Below, in pieces: positions 48,220 through 57,100 of a stretch of DNA of 62,579 nt. Position 1 is the stretch's first letter, and each line of letters starts with the position of its first letter. The notes below the pieces were generated by a model that was given only the letters and a program-made list of their open reading frames with translations, ran no database searches and was not told the DNA's origin. The DNA is from Pseudomonadota bacterium (GTDB taxonomy: Bacteria; Myxococcota_A; Polyangia; Haliangiales; Haliangiaceae), in assembly GCA_022360315.1 (NCBI GenBank), contig JAKSDA010000236.1:1-62579 (forward strand). The letters run 5' to 3'. The position numbers and the translations under genes are program-made.

Positions 48220-49852
48220 GTCGGACGTTACTCTCAGTCTGGCCGACCTACTGCGCTATGGAGAGAAAACGGGCAGGCCAACCGCTCAATTTGGGGAGCA
48301 CAAAGAGATTCTCTCTCAGTTGCAAACATTTCGCGCGGTCGCCGAAGCCAACAAGTTTACCATGTTACTCGTCGAGTTGGCCGTAATCGAAGACCAGGAG
48401 TCGCGTTTCGGGCACGAGGGCTCCAACAGGCCTCCGGCTTTCTTCTCACTGGTGGCGGCTAGCAAGAAGCACCGCTCGGCCCTACGGGCCTGGGACGCCG
48501 CAATTGAGGCCATGGTTGCCACGGGAGAGACACCACAACCGATCATCCCTCATCCGCTGGCATACGAAAGTGATATGCTCTTCTACCGGGTTAGCGGGCT
48601 GCTCTCGGACGTCGAGATCGAGGAGAGTGAAAAGGGCCTGTTCATTTCGGACAGACTGTCTGCATGGCTCCAAGAACGAGTTCTGCCTCATGAACGAGGA
48701 TCTTCCCAGGACTGGACACCTGACAACGTATACGGCTACGTCCGCCGATATCGATTCAAGAAAGCCAAGATACTCCCCGATAGGGGAATTATGGCATCAC
48801 TGGCAAACCTTACCGCGGGATTCATGAGTCGTCTCCTGACCGATAGAGAAGAGCACAGCCTTGCTAGCGAACTCCTGTCCCGCGGCGTACTGGTTGTCTG
48901 TCCATATCGACGCCCGATCGAATCAGAAGTCCATTTGCTTGAGTCCAATAAACGGAAACCTAGCAAATCCTCGTATAAGGAAGGAGGATGCCTTCTTACA
49001 TTACTCCTGCACGATGGTGGCGAATCCTGGCTGAAGGGCCTGGAACAGTTTTCGTTGGGGTGTCAGTCTGTAATCGCTCGAGCTGCTCTCCGCGAGGCAC
49101 ACGCCGAGATCGCGCTGTTGCAGCGAATGCAGGTCGCGCTCACTCAAGCACAGCATGTATTGAAGACCGAGGCCGCCAAGGTAGACGCGGCCGTGCAACG
49201 CGTTCACGATGTGAGCAAACGCATTTCGAACGACGAGCTTCGTGAAAAAGCACGGATCGCGCGCACACGTAGCTCTCGCCTCAGCAATCAGGCTAAGTTC
49301 GCGGTCGACGCCTGGCATGCAATCCATCTGGGTGGTCGCCGTGTCGCGCCAAAGCCACTGTCCGGCCCCGAATTCGTAAACATGGTAGTCGAGTACTTCG
49401 GCGAGCTTCGCGAGGATCTGCCGGGAACCGACGGGTATGGCAGGCCTGCGCCGCTACCTCCCGGAACCCATATCGAGGTGGACGACGACTGCAGATCAGC
49501 ACTCGTCAGTATGAACCAAGCAGTCGTCGAAACGGTCTTGACGGAAGTCGTATTGAACCTGATGCGTCACCGCTCTCCCGGCAACGAATCTCCAACGCTT
49601 CATTTGAAGGTCGAGACGATCGAGAGAACTCGAGGCGAAACGGACTCGACACGCTACGTGATACTGGACGTAAAGAACGACATGGATCAAAAAATATTCA
49701 AAGAAGACATCAGAGAAGGCAAACGACTTGGCCTGGATTCACTGCATAATGCGAGCAGGATTTGCGGGTACCCCGCGCCCAACATAAACCCAGATAATGA
49801 AACAATGGAGTTTTGCACTAAGGTATTTCTAGCGAAGGTAGAAGGACGATGA
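48131..49852 (+). CDS. GHKL (histidine-kinase-like) ATPase protein
   Basis: This 573-aa protein starts at ATG 48131 after a GGAGG site. The N-terminal 320 residues are unrecognised, then a long coiled coil (residues 325-400; AHAEIALLQRMQVALTQAQH) leads to a C-terminal ATPase domain of the histidine-kinase fold with an N-box (ETVLTEVVLNLMRH) and a late GKRLGLDSLHNASRI. No clear phosphoacceptor His was found. It overlaps the CHAT-FGE gene by 89 bp and the receiver gene by 4 bp (ATGA), indicating a coupled operon. The function of the sensor half is unknown. Confidence 0.75.
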   Translation: MTNRINQNPHTTDQTNGSGSTTFSELLGIESDVTLSLADLLRYGEKTGRPTAQFGEHKEILSQLQTFRAVAEANKFTMLLVELAVIEDQESRFGHEGSNRPPAFFSLVAASKKHRSALRAWDAAIEAMVATGETPQPIIPHPLAYESDMLFYRVSGLLSDVEIEESEKGLFISDRLSAWLQERVLPHERGSSQDWTPDNVYGYVRRYRFKKAKILPDRGIMASLANLTAGFMSRLLTDREEHSLASELLSRGVLVVCPYRRPIESEVHLLESNKRKPSKSSYKEGGCLLTLLLHDGGESWLKGLEQFSLGCQSVIARAALREAHAEIALLQRMQVALTQAQHVLKTEAAKVDAAVQRVHDVSKRISNDELREKARIARTRSSRLSNQAKFAVDAWHAIHLGGRRVAPKPLSGPEFVNMVVEYFGELREDLPGTDGYGRPAPLPPGTHIEVDDDCRSALVSMNQAVVETVLTEVVLNLMRHRSPGNESPTLHLKVETIERTRGETDSTRYVILDVKNDMDQKIFKEDIREGKRLGLDSLHNASRICGYPAPNINPDNETMEFCTKVFLAKVEGR

Positions 49853-50400
49853 ACACGCAAGCCAACCAAACCAATCAAGATAGTAGAGAGCCTACCGTTC
49901 TGAGGGTTCTGTTGCTCGACGACAATCCCGACGGCGCAATACAAACCGTTCGATCAGCTGTCGTCATGGCCGCACCCGATCCTGAAGATATGGATTTCGA
50001 TCCACCCTGGAACATCACGTTCGACGGCCAAATGATCCGTGTCGAGGTCTCCCCGATCTTCACTGCCAGAGAAGCACAGGCAATATTGCGCGACCACCAA
50101 CGACTGATGGGCTTTGATCTTGTCCTATTGGATGTGAATTGGGAAAGAGACAGCAGTTTGGGGCTATCTCACCGCGAGCGCGCGCGCTGGGGAATGGAAA
50201 CGCTGCTTCGCATGCACACCGAATTGCACAGCGAGCATCCTCCCATCGCACTCTACACCCATTACGGTGCAGCCGATATGGTCGCGACAGCCATAAAACT
50301 GAAGACGCCTCTGATCGGCAAGGCCAACGTGCTGCATCTACTCAGCAGGATCTTCTGGGCGATCGATCGCCTGCGTCACATTGGTGGTCAGGAGGTATGA
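49849..50400 (+). CDS. Response-regulator receiver-domain protein
   Basis: This 183-aa protein is a stand-alone receiver with the phosphorylation site set: D24-D25 in VLLLDDNPDG, D95 in FDLVLLDVNW, T137 in ALYTHYG and K158 in IGKAN. A 35-residue insert lies between the first strand and the aspartate. It is coupled to the upstream GHKL gene (ATGA overlap) and to the next truncated receiver. Phosphotransfer from the GHKL protein is likely if that protein is a kinase. Confidence 0.8.
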   Translation: MNTQANQTNQDSREPTVLRVLLLDDNPDGAIQTVRSAVVMAAPDPEDMDFDPPWNITFDGQMIRVEVSPIFTAREAQAILRDHQRLMGFDLVLLDVNWERDSSLGLSHRERARWGMETLLRMHTELHSEHPPIALYTHYGAADMVATAIKLKTPLIGKANVLHLLSRIFWAIDRLRHIGGQEV

Positions 50401-51008
50401 CTCGGAGCCAGCATAGTGGCGAGGAGCCACTCGAGGTCAACATTGCCATTCTGGACGATGAGCCCGACTCGACCTTGCACGGGTTCAAGAATGCTCTTGT
50501 CGAGGCGGGTATGGGCCCCGAGGAGCCTGAGCGTCGGCCATCCGTCGTGTTCGGTGACTGTGTCCGAGCGCCAGGCGCAGACCGCGCGGCGGACTTCGTG
50601 TAGCGCTTGTTTGGCGATGCCGTAGAGCGCCGCCGCCCATCCGACCGCCGAGCCCGAGTAGTAGCGACCGGTCAAGATGCCACGCGGCACCACAGTCATT
50701 GCTGTTTCGCAGCGCTGGCATTGGTAGCGCCGTACACAGACCGTGATGATCCCGGATTCCTCGCCTGGCGACAGCGGGCCACGGACCTGGCGTCTTCGCG
50801 TTCCGTGTCCCCACAGGCCCCGCTTGCCGCCAACGGGGCGGCCGGCGGCGCGACAGGACGGGCACTGTTTCGGCCGCGCCTCGTCGGCGTCGGGCGTTTC
50901 TGCCCGCCAGGCCTTGATACAAATGTCACTCTGGACGACCCTTGACTTGCTCTTGTTGTTTTTCACAATGCTCAGGAGCCTACGGTGGATGAAGCACAGC
51001 GTCTTCAT
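50388..51008 (-). mobile_element. Transposase-associated zinc-ribbon protein, 3' truncated
   Basis: This minus-strand frame of 206 codons resembles a small protein of insertion sequences common in Myxococcota: a zinc ribbon (CPSCRAAGRPV with later RYQCQRCETAM) and a helical part, SGSAVGWAAALYGIAKQALH. Real sequence runs from 51008 to about 50530 (EHDGWPTLR); beyond it the frame reads the antisense of the broken receiver gene. The element's downstream part and its inverted repeats were not found, so it is a remnant that truncated the receiver operon. Confidence 0.65.
50397..50603 (+). pseudogene. Truncated second receiver-domain gene
   Basis: The ATG at 50397 overlaps the previous stop (ATGA), and the first 45 residues are a normal receiver start (VNIAILDDEPDSTLHGFKN, D20-D21). 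After about 50520 the frame reads the antisense of a transposase gene and ends at 50603. The rest of the receiver has been lost through the insertion or rearrangement. Confidence 0.75.
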
Positions 51009-51047
51009 CCGCCGTTTCTTTTGTCGACCGTTCCTGCCTGGCGACCA

Positions 51048-51452
51048 TCACGGCCTTGAGCGGCCCCAGCCCAGCTGCGTGATGAGCCGACTACGCCCTC
51101 GCATCAGATATCCCGAGCGAAAAATAGGCCCAACTGACTCATACAATGTGGGCGGTAACACTAGCTCACTCACGCCGCGAATCCTGAGCGTCGCCGGATC
51201 CAGCGGCAAGTCCTCCGATGCACTATCGGGGGTCTCGCGGTCCGCGCCTTCCCCCTCATTGATGTCGGCCTTGGCGACAAGCTCAAAGTCGAGAAACAGC
51301 GGACCATTGTATTGCGTCCACGTGCAGTGCGACGGATTGCTGATCTCATCGAGAATGTCGATCAGATGGTTCTCGGAGTTCGCCGCGACCAGAGCGGCTG
51401 ACAGATTCGGCCATCGTACGAGATAAGACGCATAGGGCTTGACTCGGTAGCC
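51048..51452 (-). pseudogene. Coding-like remnant of unknown family
   Basis: A minus-strand frame open for 134 codons without a normal start codon reads convincingly as protein: YRVKPYASYLVRWPNLSAAL, then ENHLIDILDEISNPSHCTW and QYNGPLFLDFELVAKAD. A TAG lies one codon before the GGC that opens the sensible part, as if an ATG had mutated. I do not recognise the family. It stops at 51048, close to the truncated insertion sequence. Confidence 0.5.
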
Positions 51453-51668
51453 CTACTCCAATAGCACGGTCGTCCCAACCAAGTATACGGGTCAGGGCAA
51501 AATTCGGAGCGCCAATACCAACGGCTTCTGACTGGTCGCGATCGTGAGGTCAATCCGGCGACACAGGCGCCTGAATAAGTGCCAAATCGAGTGCCGGTTC
51601 GAATGCCGGTTTCGGTACCTCGCAGCGCACGTTCTATCACGGCGTGGCATGTCTAAATGGTTGATATC

Positions 51669-52513
51669 GCTGCGGGCATATCGCCCGCTGGCGCATCGAT
51701 GAGTCTGAAGGCGGTCCCACTCGGTTCAACACCGCGGTGGGAACTGGCCGACGCGCTAAGTCCAACATGGATTCTGTGGTCACGAAACGCATTCAGGCCT
51801 CGATTCGCGAGAATCGACGGGCATCGACCGTGCGCGACAAGGGGCGTAGCTTTGCAGCCCGTGCATCCTCGGATCTGAAGTTTTTGTTCGTCGATTATCC
51901 CGAGTGCCAAGCGGAGACGAACGCCGAGATCAAGGGTATGCTCGACGAATATGACGCCATTGCCTCCCAGTTGACAGGCGCCGCAGCTACCGAGGACGCC
52001 CGGGCTCTGCGATCTGAGATCGTGGCCTCCATCCTGACGACGTCGACGAAGCGTTGAAGAAGGATTTCGGTATCGTGATCCTCGACCTCCACTTCAAATA
52101 CCTGAACTATTCGCCACAGGTACACGACGAGATCACAAACAAGATCACAAAGGATCGGAGTCGCGATATCGCTCACTACAACAAGCTCGGTAGCACATGT
52201 AGCGGGACGATCAAGCGAGTCAAGGAGCAATAACTCGGGGCAATCATAGGCGAGCGCGACCGCACGATTCGCCAACTGAGAGGCGATGGCGTCGCCCAAG
52301 CAATCGCCATCAAGGCTGAGGCCTTCAACACGAACCCGGGCTTTTTTCCGGTTCCTCAAGATGCTCGAGCTCTACGAACAGTCGCTGACCAAGAATACGC
52401 GATTCATTCTGGCGGCCGACAACCCGCTGCTCGGGCTCATGAGCGATCCATCCTTGGTTCGCACCGTCGTGAAACGCGACCGGGCCAAGCCAGCCCCGGC
52501 ACCAGCGCGATGA
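51669..52513 (+). pseudogene. SPFH/HflC-like gene with three disruptions
   Basis: Three plus-strand segments join into an HflC-type (SPFH/prohibitin) protein. Segment 1 (about 51669-52030) reads HIARWRIDESEGG to SDLKFLFVDYPECQ. Segment 2, after a frameshift near 52030, reads FGIVILDLHFKYLNYSPQVH and runs through a TAA at 52231 into GERDRTIRQLRGDGVAQAIA. Segment 3, after a shift in TTTTTT near 52347, reads FFRFLKMLELYEQSLTKNTR to the stop at 52513. HflC controls FtsH at the membrane. The N-terminal membrane anchor is missing. Three independent lesions mark it as dead. Confidence 0.75.
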
Positions 52514-52570
52514 GACCCGTAGTGTCCAAAAACTAGCAAGATGCGAAGTGCTTTGCAGTGGGCCAGGGGC

Positions 52571-55500
52571 TCATTCCTGGCTGGAGTTGTAGCCGCGTTC
52601 CTCCAGGAGCCACTGCTCGTAGTACTCATCCAACTTCTTCAGGTCGAGCTGCTCGCGCGGGAAGAGATCGTCCAGCATTCTGGCCAGCGTGACGGCCGGC
52701 ACTCCCCAGAGCGAAGCCCCGCGACCGGTATCCAAGTCGTTCGTGCACGAGAAGTACACGTTGCGCCACGCGCCGCTGTTCAGGTTGGGCGGGCCCGCCT
52801 TCTGGATCGTCTTCATGAGCGATTTCTCCCACGGCAGCGGGTAGAGATTCACGTCCCTCAAGACAATCTGGTAATCACGTGCCCTGGCCTCGTAGGTCTC
52901 GACCGGCACGGACGTCTTGTAGCCATCGGTGCCCACCTTGATCCCCTTGCCGACCTCCAGCCACATGGCGGCCTCGCCGTCCAGGTTGTCGAGCTCCTCC
53001 GGTGACAGGATGTTGTCCTTGCGTAGCCTGGTAGCGATCGCTTGCCGGTTCTCGGGCGTCATGCCGCGCAGCCTGGCCGCGATGCTCGACCAGTCGGTGA
53101 CGTTGGTCGATCGCATGGCCACGAGACGCCCGGCACGGTCGCCATGCGGATTGTTGGTGAAGCTCTTGGGCAGCTTGGGGTTGACCTGCTCGTCTCTGTA
53201 CTCGTTCTGGATCTGCCCGTGCAAGGCGGGATTTCGCCTCTTGAGCAGGATGTTGACCTCGTCGCCGTCATAATCGCCGCCCAGCCACTTCTGTACGTCG
53301 TTGGGCACACCGACAATGCTGCCCGGTGCGAACCACTGGGTGGCCACCAGGTTGCCCTGGATGCTGAAGTCCTCGGACTGGCTGCGCGTCTCCTCGCGCT
53401 CCTCTTCCGAGTGCCATTGCTCGTAGAGCTTGCGATCCTCGCCGGTGACCACGATGTCCACGCCGTCCCATGCCTCGGGCCATTGCTGGTCGGGAATCAC
53501 ACCCAGCATGCCCTTGAAGAAGGTCAAGAGCCGTTCTTGCAAACCGGTCCAGGTGTACTGGATGGCCTCCATGCCGGCCAGGAGCTTCGACCGATCGCTA
53601 CCGTGTTCCACGTTCTCGGCCGGTATGGGCCGCCAGTTGGGCTTGTCCGCGGGCGAGCGCAGGAGCGACGCGCCACCCGGCGCGTCCTGGAAGCGCTCGC
53701 TCCTGGCCGGTAGCACCAGGTTCTTGCCCGATACCGGCATGGCCACCGCGGTCTCGACCGGCGGGCGTCCGGTGGTAAGCACGCTGTAACGCTTCTCCAG
53801 GTTTTCTTGCAGGGCGCGCTGGATCGCGAAGCGCTCGTCCTTCTCCTTGGCGCTGCAGAGCCTCTGCTGGAGATCCTCGGCATCCCGGGTGAGGCTGTGC
53901 CACTGCGCGACGCCCCCACCCGCGAGCTCTTCGATCACCCAGAGATCGACCGAATCGAACCATTGCATCATTTGGTAGTTGGCATTGCCGGAGTTGGGCT
54001 TCGGCTGGCGCTTGTCGCGAGTGAGGCCCCTTGCCTGCATCAGCTCGGCGAGCCCGCTCTTGACGTAGCCCCAGCCGTCGTTCAGCTGCACCTGGGTCTT
54101 GTCGTCACGCAAGGTGAAGGTGAGCGCCTTGCCCTCGGGGTCTGTCTCGCCGTCGATCGGGTAGGCGCGGCCGCGGATCGTGCCCTTGACCCCGCCCACC
54201 ACCTGGGGGAACAGCGCGCGCAGCGCATACATCACGGATTCCTCGTAGCCAAGAAGCTGGTTGAACACCTCGGCTGCACCGACCTCGATGCCCAGCGCCC
54301 GGCCGCTCTTGACGAACGAGCCGCCGATCAGGTCGATGCGATAGTCCTTGCCGCGGAAACGCACCAGCTTGCGCAGCACTGCCGGGCTCGGGCGCCTGGG
54401 CAAGATCACGAAGATGAAGTCGAAGCGCCGTTTCGTCATGTCGCGAAACAGCACGTGGTTGCGCCGCTCGATCCGGCGGACGTCGCCCTTATCGAGCTCG
54501 ATCGTGTTCTTCCCGGTGATCTTTGTGGTGATGTCCAAGGTGTACACCTCGTAGACATCGTCCTTGGGATCGAGTGAGTTCACTCGTGTATTTCCCGAGC
54601 CGTACCTCGCCTCCATGTCGTTCTGAAACTCGGGGATGACGCTTTGCCCGTACGCCATGTCCAGGGGGTGGAGGTTTTGCGGTACCGTATAGACCTGCTG
54701 GATAGAGCGCGCGAGGGTGGAGAGAGTATCGCCGCATGCCTTGGCATCTTTTCTCGCCAGATCGTCGAGGAAGGCTTGCCACTGCTTGCGGACGATCTCG
54801 CAATGCCTCGGTGCGCGCCGCATGGCCTCATACACGATCTCCTGCAAGGTCTGGCCGCGCTTATTGAGGGTCTTGGAAAATGCGTAGGCATGAACGCCCG
54901 ACATGGCCTCGTGCGGATCCTTGTAGCTGGCCAGAAAGTCGTGGGGCATGATATCGATCGTGCTGAGCTTCCCTTTCTCCTGATAACCCATGCGCGGATC
55001 CGTGGAGTCGAGCAGGCAACCGGGAGCCGCGTAGAGCTGGTTGACGAAATGAGCGATGGTGCACAGGATGTCCTGGCACTTTTTGGGATCGCCGACCCTC
55101 AGGCATTGCAGGAGCTCCTGCCACTGCTGGTGCAGCCTGTCGCGGTCGTTGGGCGCCCGCTGCATGGCCTCGCTCATCACCTCCTGGAAGGTTTGGCCCT
55201 TGTCGTTGATCTTGTCCTCGAACGCGTATCGCTTCACATGGGCGAGCATGACTTCCTCGGAGTGGCGATCCGTGGTCGGAAGCGCGTCGAAATAATCGTG
55301 GGGCGCTCTGTCGATGCAGCGCTGCACCACGTGTGCGGCGCTCGTTCGTGGTGCGATGGCAAGATGCGACACTCGCGATTCTGGCGCCATCCGGCCGCCG
55401 CCGTCCGCCCGCTCGCCCCGCACCGCCCGTGCGGCCATGACATCGGCTTCGTTCTCCAGCGATGGATCGCAGGCCAGAGCCAGCCCTCTGGCCTGGACGC

Positions 55501-56101
55501 TCGCGCTGGCCCGGCCCTGGGCTTGCTGGACCACATGGGCCAGCTCGTGGGCCAGAAGCTCCCGGCCGCGCGCTCCATGTGGATCGTAGTGACCCGGGGC
55601 AAAGTGAATGTCCGCGCCGCTGGTGAACGCCTGTGCGTGGATAGCCGAGGCCCGGGGCCCTTCGTGCACCCGCACCGCGGAGAAGTCCACGCCGAACGCG
55701 CTGCTCATGCTCTCCTCCACTTCCTGTGGCAAGGGCTGTCCGGCCTCTTCCTGTGGCAAGGGCTGTCCGGCCTCTTCCTGTGGCAAGGGCTGTCCGGCCT
55801 CGTGTGTCGTGTCCGTCCCGGGGCTCCCGGCCTGAATCCCCCCTGCCACCAGATCTGGGCGCACCGCTGCTTCGGTCCAGTAGTCGAGAAAGCTGCGCGC
55901 GATCGCGGGCCGAGAGGACCGCGGCGCCGCAGCGGGCCGCGCTCGATGCGTGGTCGTCGCGATGGGATCCGGAAGAGTTTGCAAGCTCATGGTGAGCGTG
56001 CGTTTGCCCGGGCTGATGGTGCGAGCAACAGGTTGCTCGAGCTCTTCTTCGAATTCCTCTCCGAGGCGGTACGAGGGCTCCATTCTGTAATCGCGCTTCA
56101 T
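52571..56101 (-). CDS. DUF4157 protein with C-terminal RdRP/QDE-1-like polymerase
   Basis: This 1,176-aa protein begins at ATG 56101 after a perfect AGGAGG. Domains: a disordered Pro-rich start with three AGQPLPQEE repeats (101-127); DUF4157/eCIS-core domain (about 135-205) with HELAH at 185-189; two tandem related modules of about 105 residues each (about 260-480); then a region with the signature of two-double-psi-barrel RNA polymerases. K639 in GGVKGTIRG fits the first barrel; D943, D945 and D947 in GGDYDGDEVNILL fit the metal-binding second barrel of QDE-1/RdRP and of cellular RNA polymerase (DxDGD). DUF4157 proteins often accompany contractile injection systems and toxins. I infer an exported or injected polymerase-fold effector; activity is untested. 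Confidence 0.85.
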   Translation of the reverse strand: MKRDYRMEPSYRLGEEFEEELEQPVARTISPGKRTLTMSLQTLPDPIATTTHRARPAAAPRSSRPAIARSFLDYWTEAAVRPDLVAGGIQAGSPGTDTTHEAGQPLPQEEAGQPLPQEEAGQPLPQEVEESMSSAFGVDFSAVRVHEGPRASAIHAQAFTSGADIHFAPGHYDPHGARGRELLAHELAHVVQQAQGRASASVQARGLALACDPSLENEADVMAARAVRGERADGGGRMAPESRVSHLAIAPRTSAAHVVQRCIDRAPHDYFDALPTTDRHSEEVMLAHVKRYAFEDKINDKGQTFQEVMSEAMQRAPNDRDRLHQQWQELLQCLRVGDPKKCQDILCTIAHFVNQLYAAPGCLLDSTDPRMGYQEKGKLSTIDIMPHDFLASYKDPHEAMSGVHAYAFSKTLNKRGQTLQEIVYEAMRRAPRHCEIVRKQWQAFLDDLARKDAKACGDTLSTLARSIQQVYTVPQNLHPLDMAYGQSVIPEFQNDMEARYGSGNTRVNSLDPKDDVYEVYTLDITTKITGKNTIELDKGDVRRIERRNHVLFRDMTKRRFDFIFVILPRRPSPAVLRKLVRFRGKDYRIDLIGGSFVKSGRALGIEVGAAEVFNQLLGYEESVMYALRALFPQVVGGVKGTIRGRAYPIDGETDPEGKALTFTLRDDKTQVQLNDGWGYVKSGLAELMQARGLTRDKRQPKPNSGNANYQMMQWFDSVDLWVIEELAGGGVAQWHSLTRDAEDLQQRLCSAKEKDERFAIQRALQENLEKRYSVLTTGRPPVETAVAMPVSGKNLVLPARSERFQDAPGGASLLRSPADKPNWRPIPAENVEHGSDRSKLLAGMEAIQYTWTGLQERLLTFFKGMLGVIPDQQWPEAWDGVDIVVTGEDRKLYEQWHSEEEREETRSQSEDFSIQGNLVATQWFAPGSIVGVPNDVQKWLGGDYDGDEVNILLKRRNPALHGQIQNEYRDEQVNPKLPKSFTNNPHGDRAGRLVAMRSTNVTDWSSIAARLRGMTPENRQAIATRLRKDNILSPEELDNLDGEAAMWLEVGKGIKVGTDGYKTSVPVETYEARARDYQIVLRDVNLYPLPWEKSLMKTIQKAGPPNLNSGAWRNVYFSCTNDLDTGRGASLWGVPAVTLARMLDDLFPREQLDLKKLDEYYEQWLLEERGYNSSQE
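55721..55801 (-). repeat. Three perfect 27-bp tandem repeats in the DUF4157 gene
   Basis: Units at 55721-55747, 55748-55774 and 55775-55801 are identical and encode AGQPLPQEE-type repeats in the Pro/Glu-rich linker in front of the DUF4157 domain. Perfect identity suggests recent expansion. Confidence 0.95.
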
Positions 56102-56613
56102 GACCACTCCTCCTTTCCATATCTGCGGCGCGCACGTGGCGTGCGTATGCAGTGACCCGCCGGCATGTTGCATTCATGCAATGCGTGTACCGCATGGAGC
56201 CACAGCGCGCAACTTGGACTCAGCTGGGCCAGGACTTGGTTGACCTGTGCCTGGATTTGGGACACGACCGCGTTGCGCTCCGGCGTCACCGGATGACTCG
56301 CGGCCATCCGCATGGTGGTATCGACGAGCCATTGCTTGACCCGCCGCACCTTGCGCCATCGATGATGACCGGACACCACGCGCACGACCACCCCGCGGAG
56401 CCAGCCGGTCACATTGTCGACCCGACCATCGATCTCCTGCATCCGGCGGTACGCGATCAGGAATACTTGCTGGGTCACATCTTCGACATCGCTCTCGGGA
56501 ACCCCGAACCGGACCACCAATCGACAGACCCAGGTGAAATGCTCGTCGTAGAGCGAGCGTCACGCATCCTCGCGATCCACGGTCGACGTGGACTGCAATG
56601 TCGCGGAGTTCAT
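56098..56613 (-). pseudogene. ECF sigma factor with in-frame stop, upstream of DUF4157 gene
   Basis: From ATG 56613 the frame reads MNSATLQSTSTVDREDA, then TGA at 56560-56562, then in the same frame RSLYDEHFTWVCRLVVRFGV and DVEDVTQQVFLIAYRRMQEI, a clear sigma region 2. Region 4 has largely lost its pattern (LAQLSPSCALWLHAVHALHE). The frame ends at 56098, overlapping the DUF4157 start by four bases (ATGA). The original gene was probably an ECF sigma factor in an operon with the DUF4157 gene. A remaining fragment could restart at TTG 56520. Confidence 0.72.
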
Positions 56614-57100
56614 CGCTGGCTCGCCGGTGACGACGACAGTGCGAGGTTGTGTGAGCGCGGTGTGCAATGCGGGTCGAATCCTCCACTCGTTATGTGCACC
56701 GAGACCGCGCGATCGATCACAACGCCGTTCACAAACCCAATTCGATTCCCAACGAGGCGTCGATATCGCCTCGCGGCGACCTCGTCACCTCGCCGATTCC
56801 ATCGATAACATATCGATCTGTAAGGGGAAATAGCGGGCATAGACGAGGCGAAGGGGACACGCTGGAGGAGGGGCATAGAGTACTCCTGCGATTGATTCGC
56901 TTTTAAGCAACACAGTTCGGTAAGTGGCAGCAGTCGTGTGAGCGTTCCCAAAAACACAATTGCCGGAAAAATCCCGCTTTGTATCAGACCTAGGGCATTT
57001 TCACCAGACCTAGGGCATTTTCACCATTCGGATAGTGATTGTCAATCACTTATTCTTATATATTTTCCAATGATTAGATTGCTTACGATTCCATGATGTC
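56614..57100. other. Gene-free stretch with a 20-bp tandem duplication
   Basis: No credible gene. A 115-codon minus frame (56610-56957) reads poorly. At 56985-57004 and 57005-57024 the 20-mer cagacctagggcattttcac is duplicated in tandem. From about 57020 the DNA becomes AT-rich (tcttatatattttccaatga). Confidence 0.6.

Noticed and set aside
53261..53275. DYDGD motif as chance or as a calcium-binding loop
   Set aside because: It is preceded by GG and followed by EV-N-I-L-L as in RNA polymerase-like enzymes, and an upstream GGVKG motif fits the other barrel; an EF-hand-like reading explains neither.
54644..56155. 503-codon plus-strand frame
   Set aside because: Antisense of the DUF4157 gene in GC-rich DNA; no protein-like features or ribosome-binding site.
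56560..56562. In-frame TGA of the sigma gene as selenocysteine
   Set aside because: The position is not conserved as Cys in sigma factors, no SECIS-like hairpin is evident and region 4 is decayed, so nonsense mutation is simpler.
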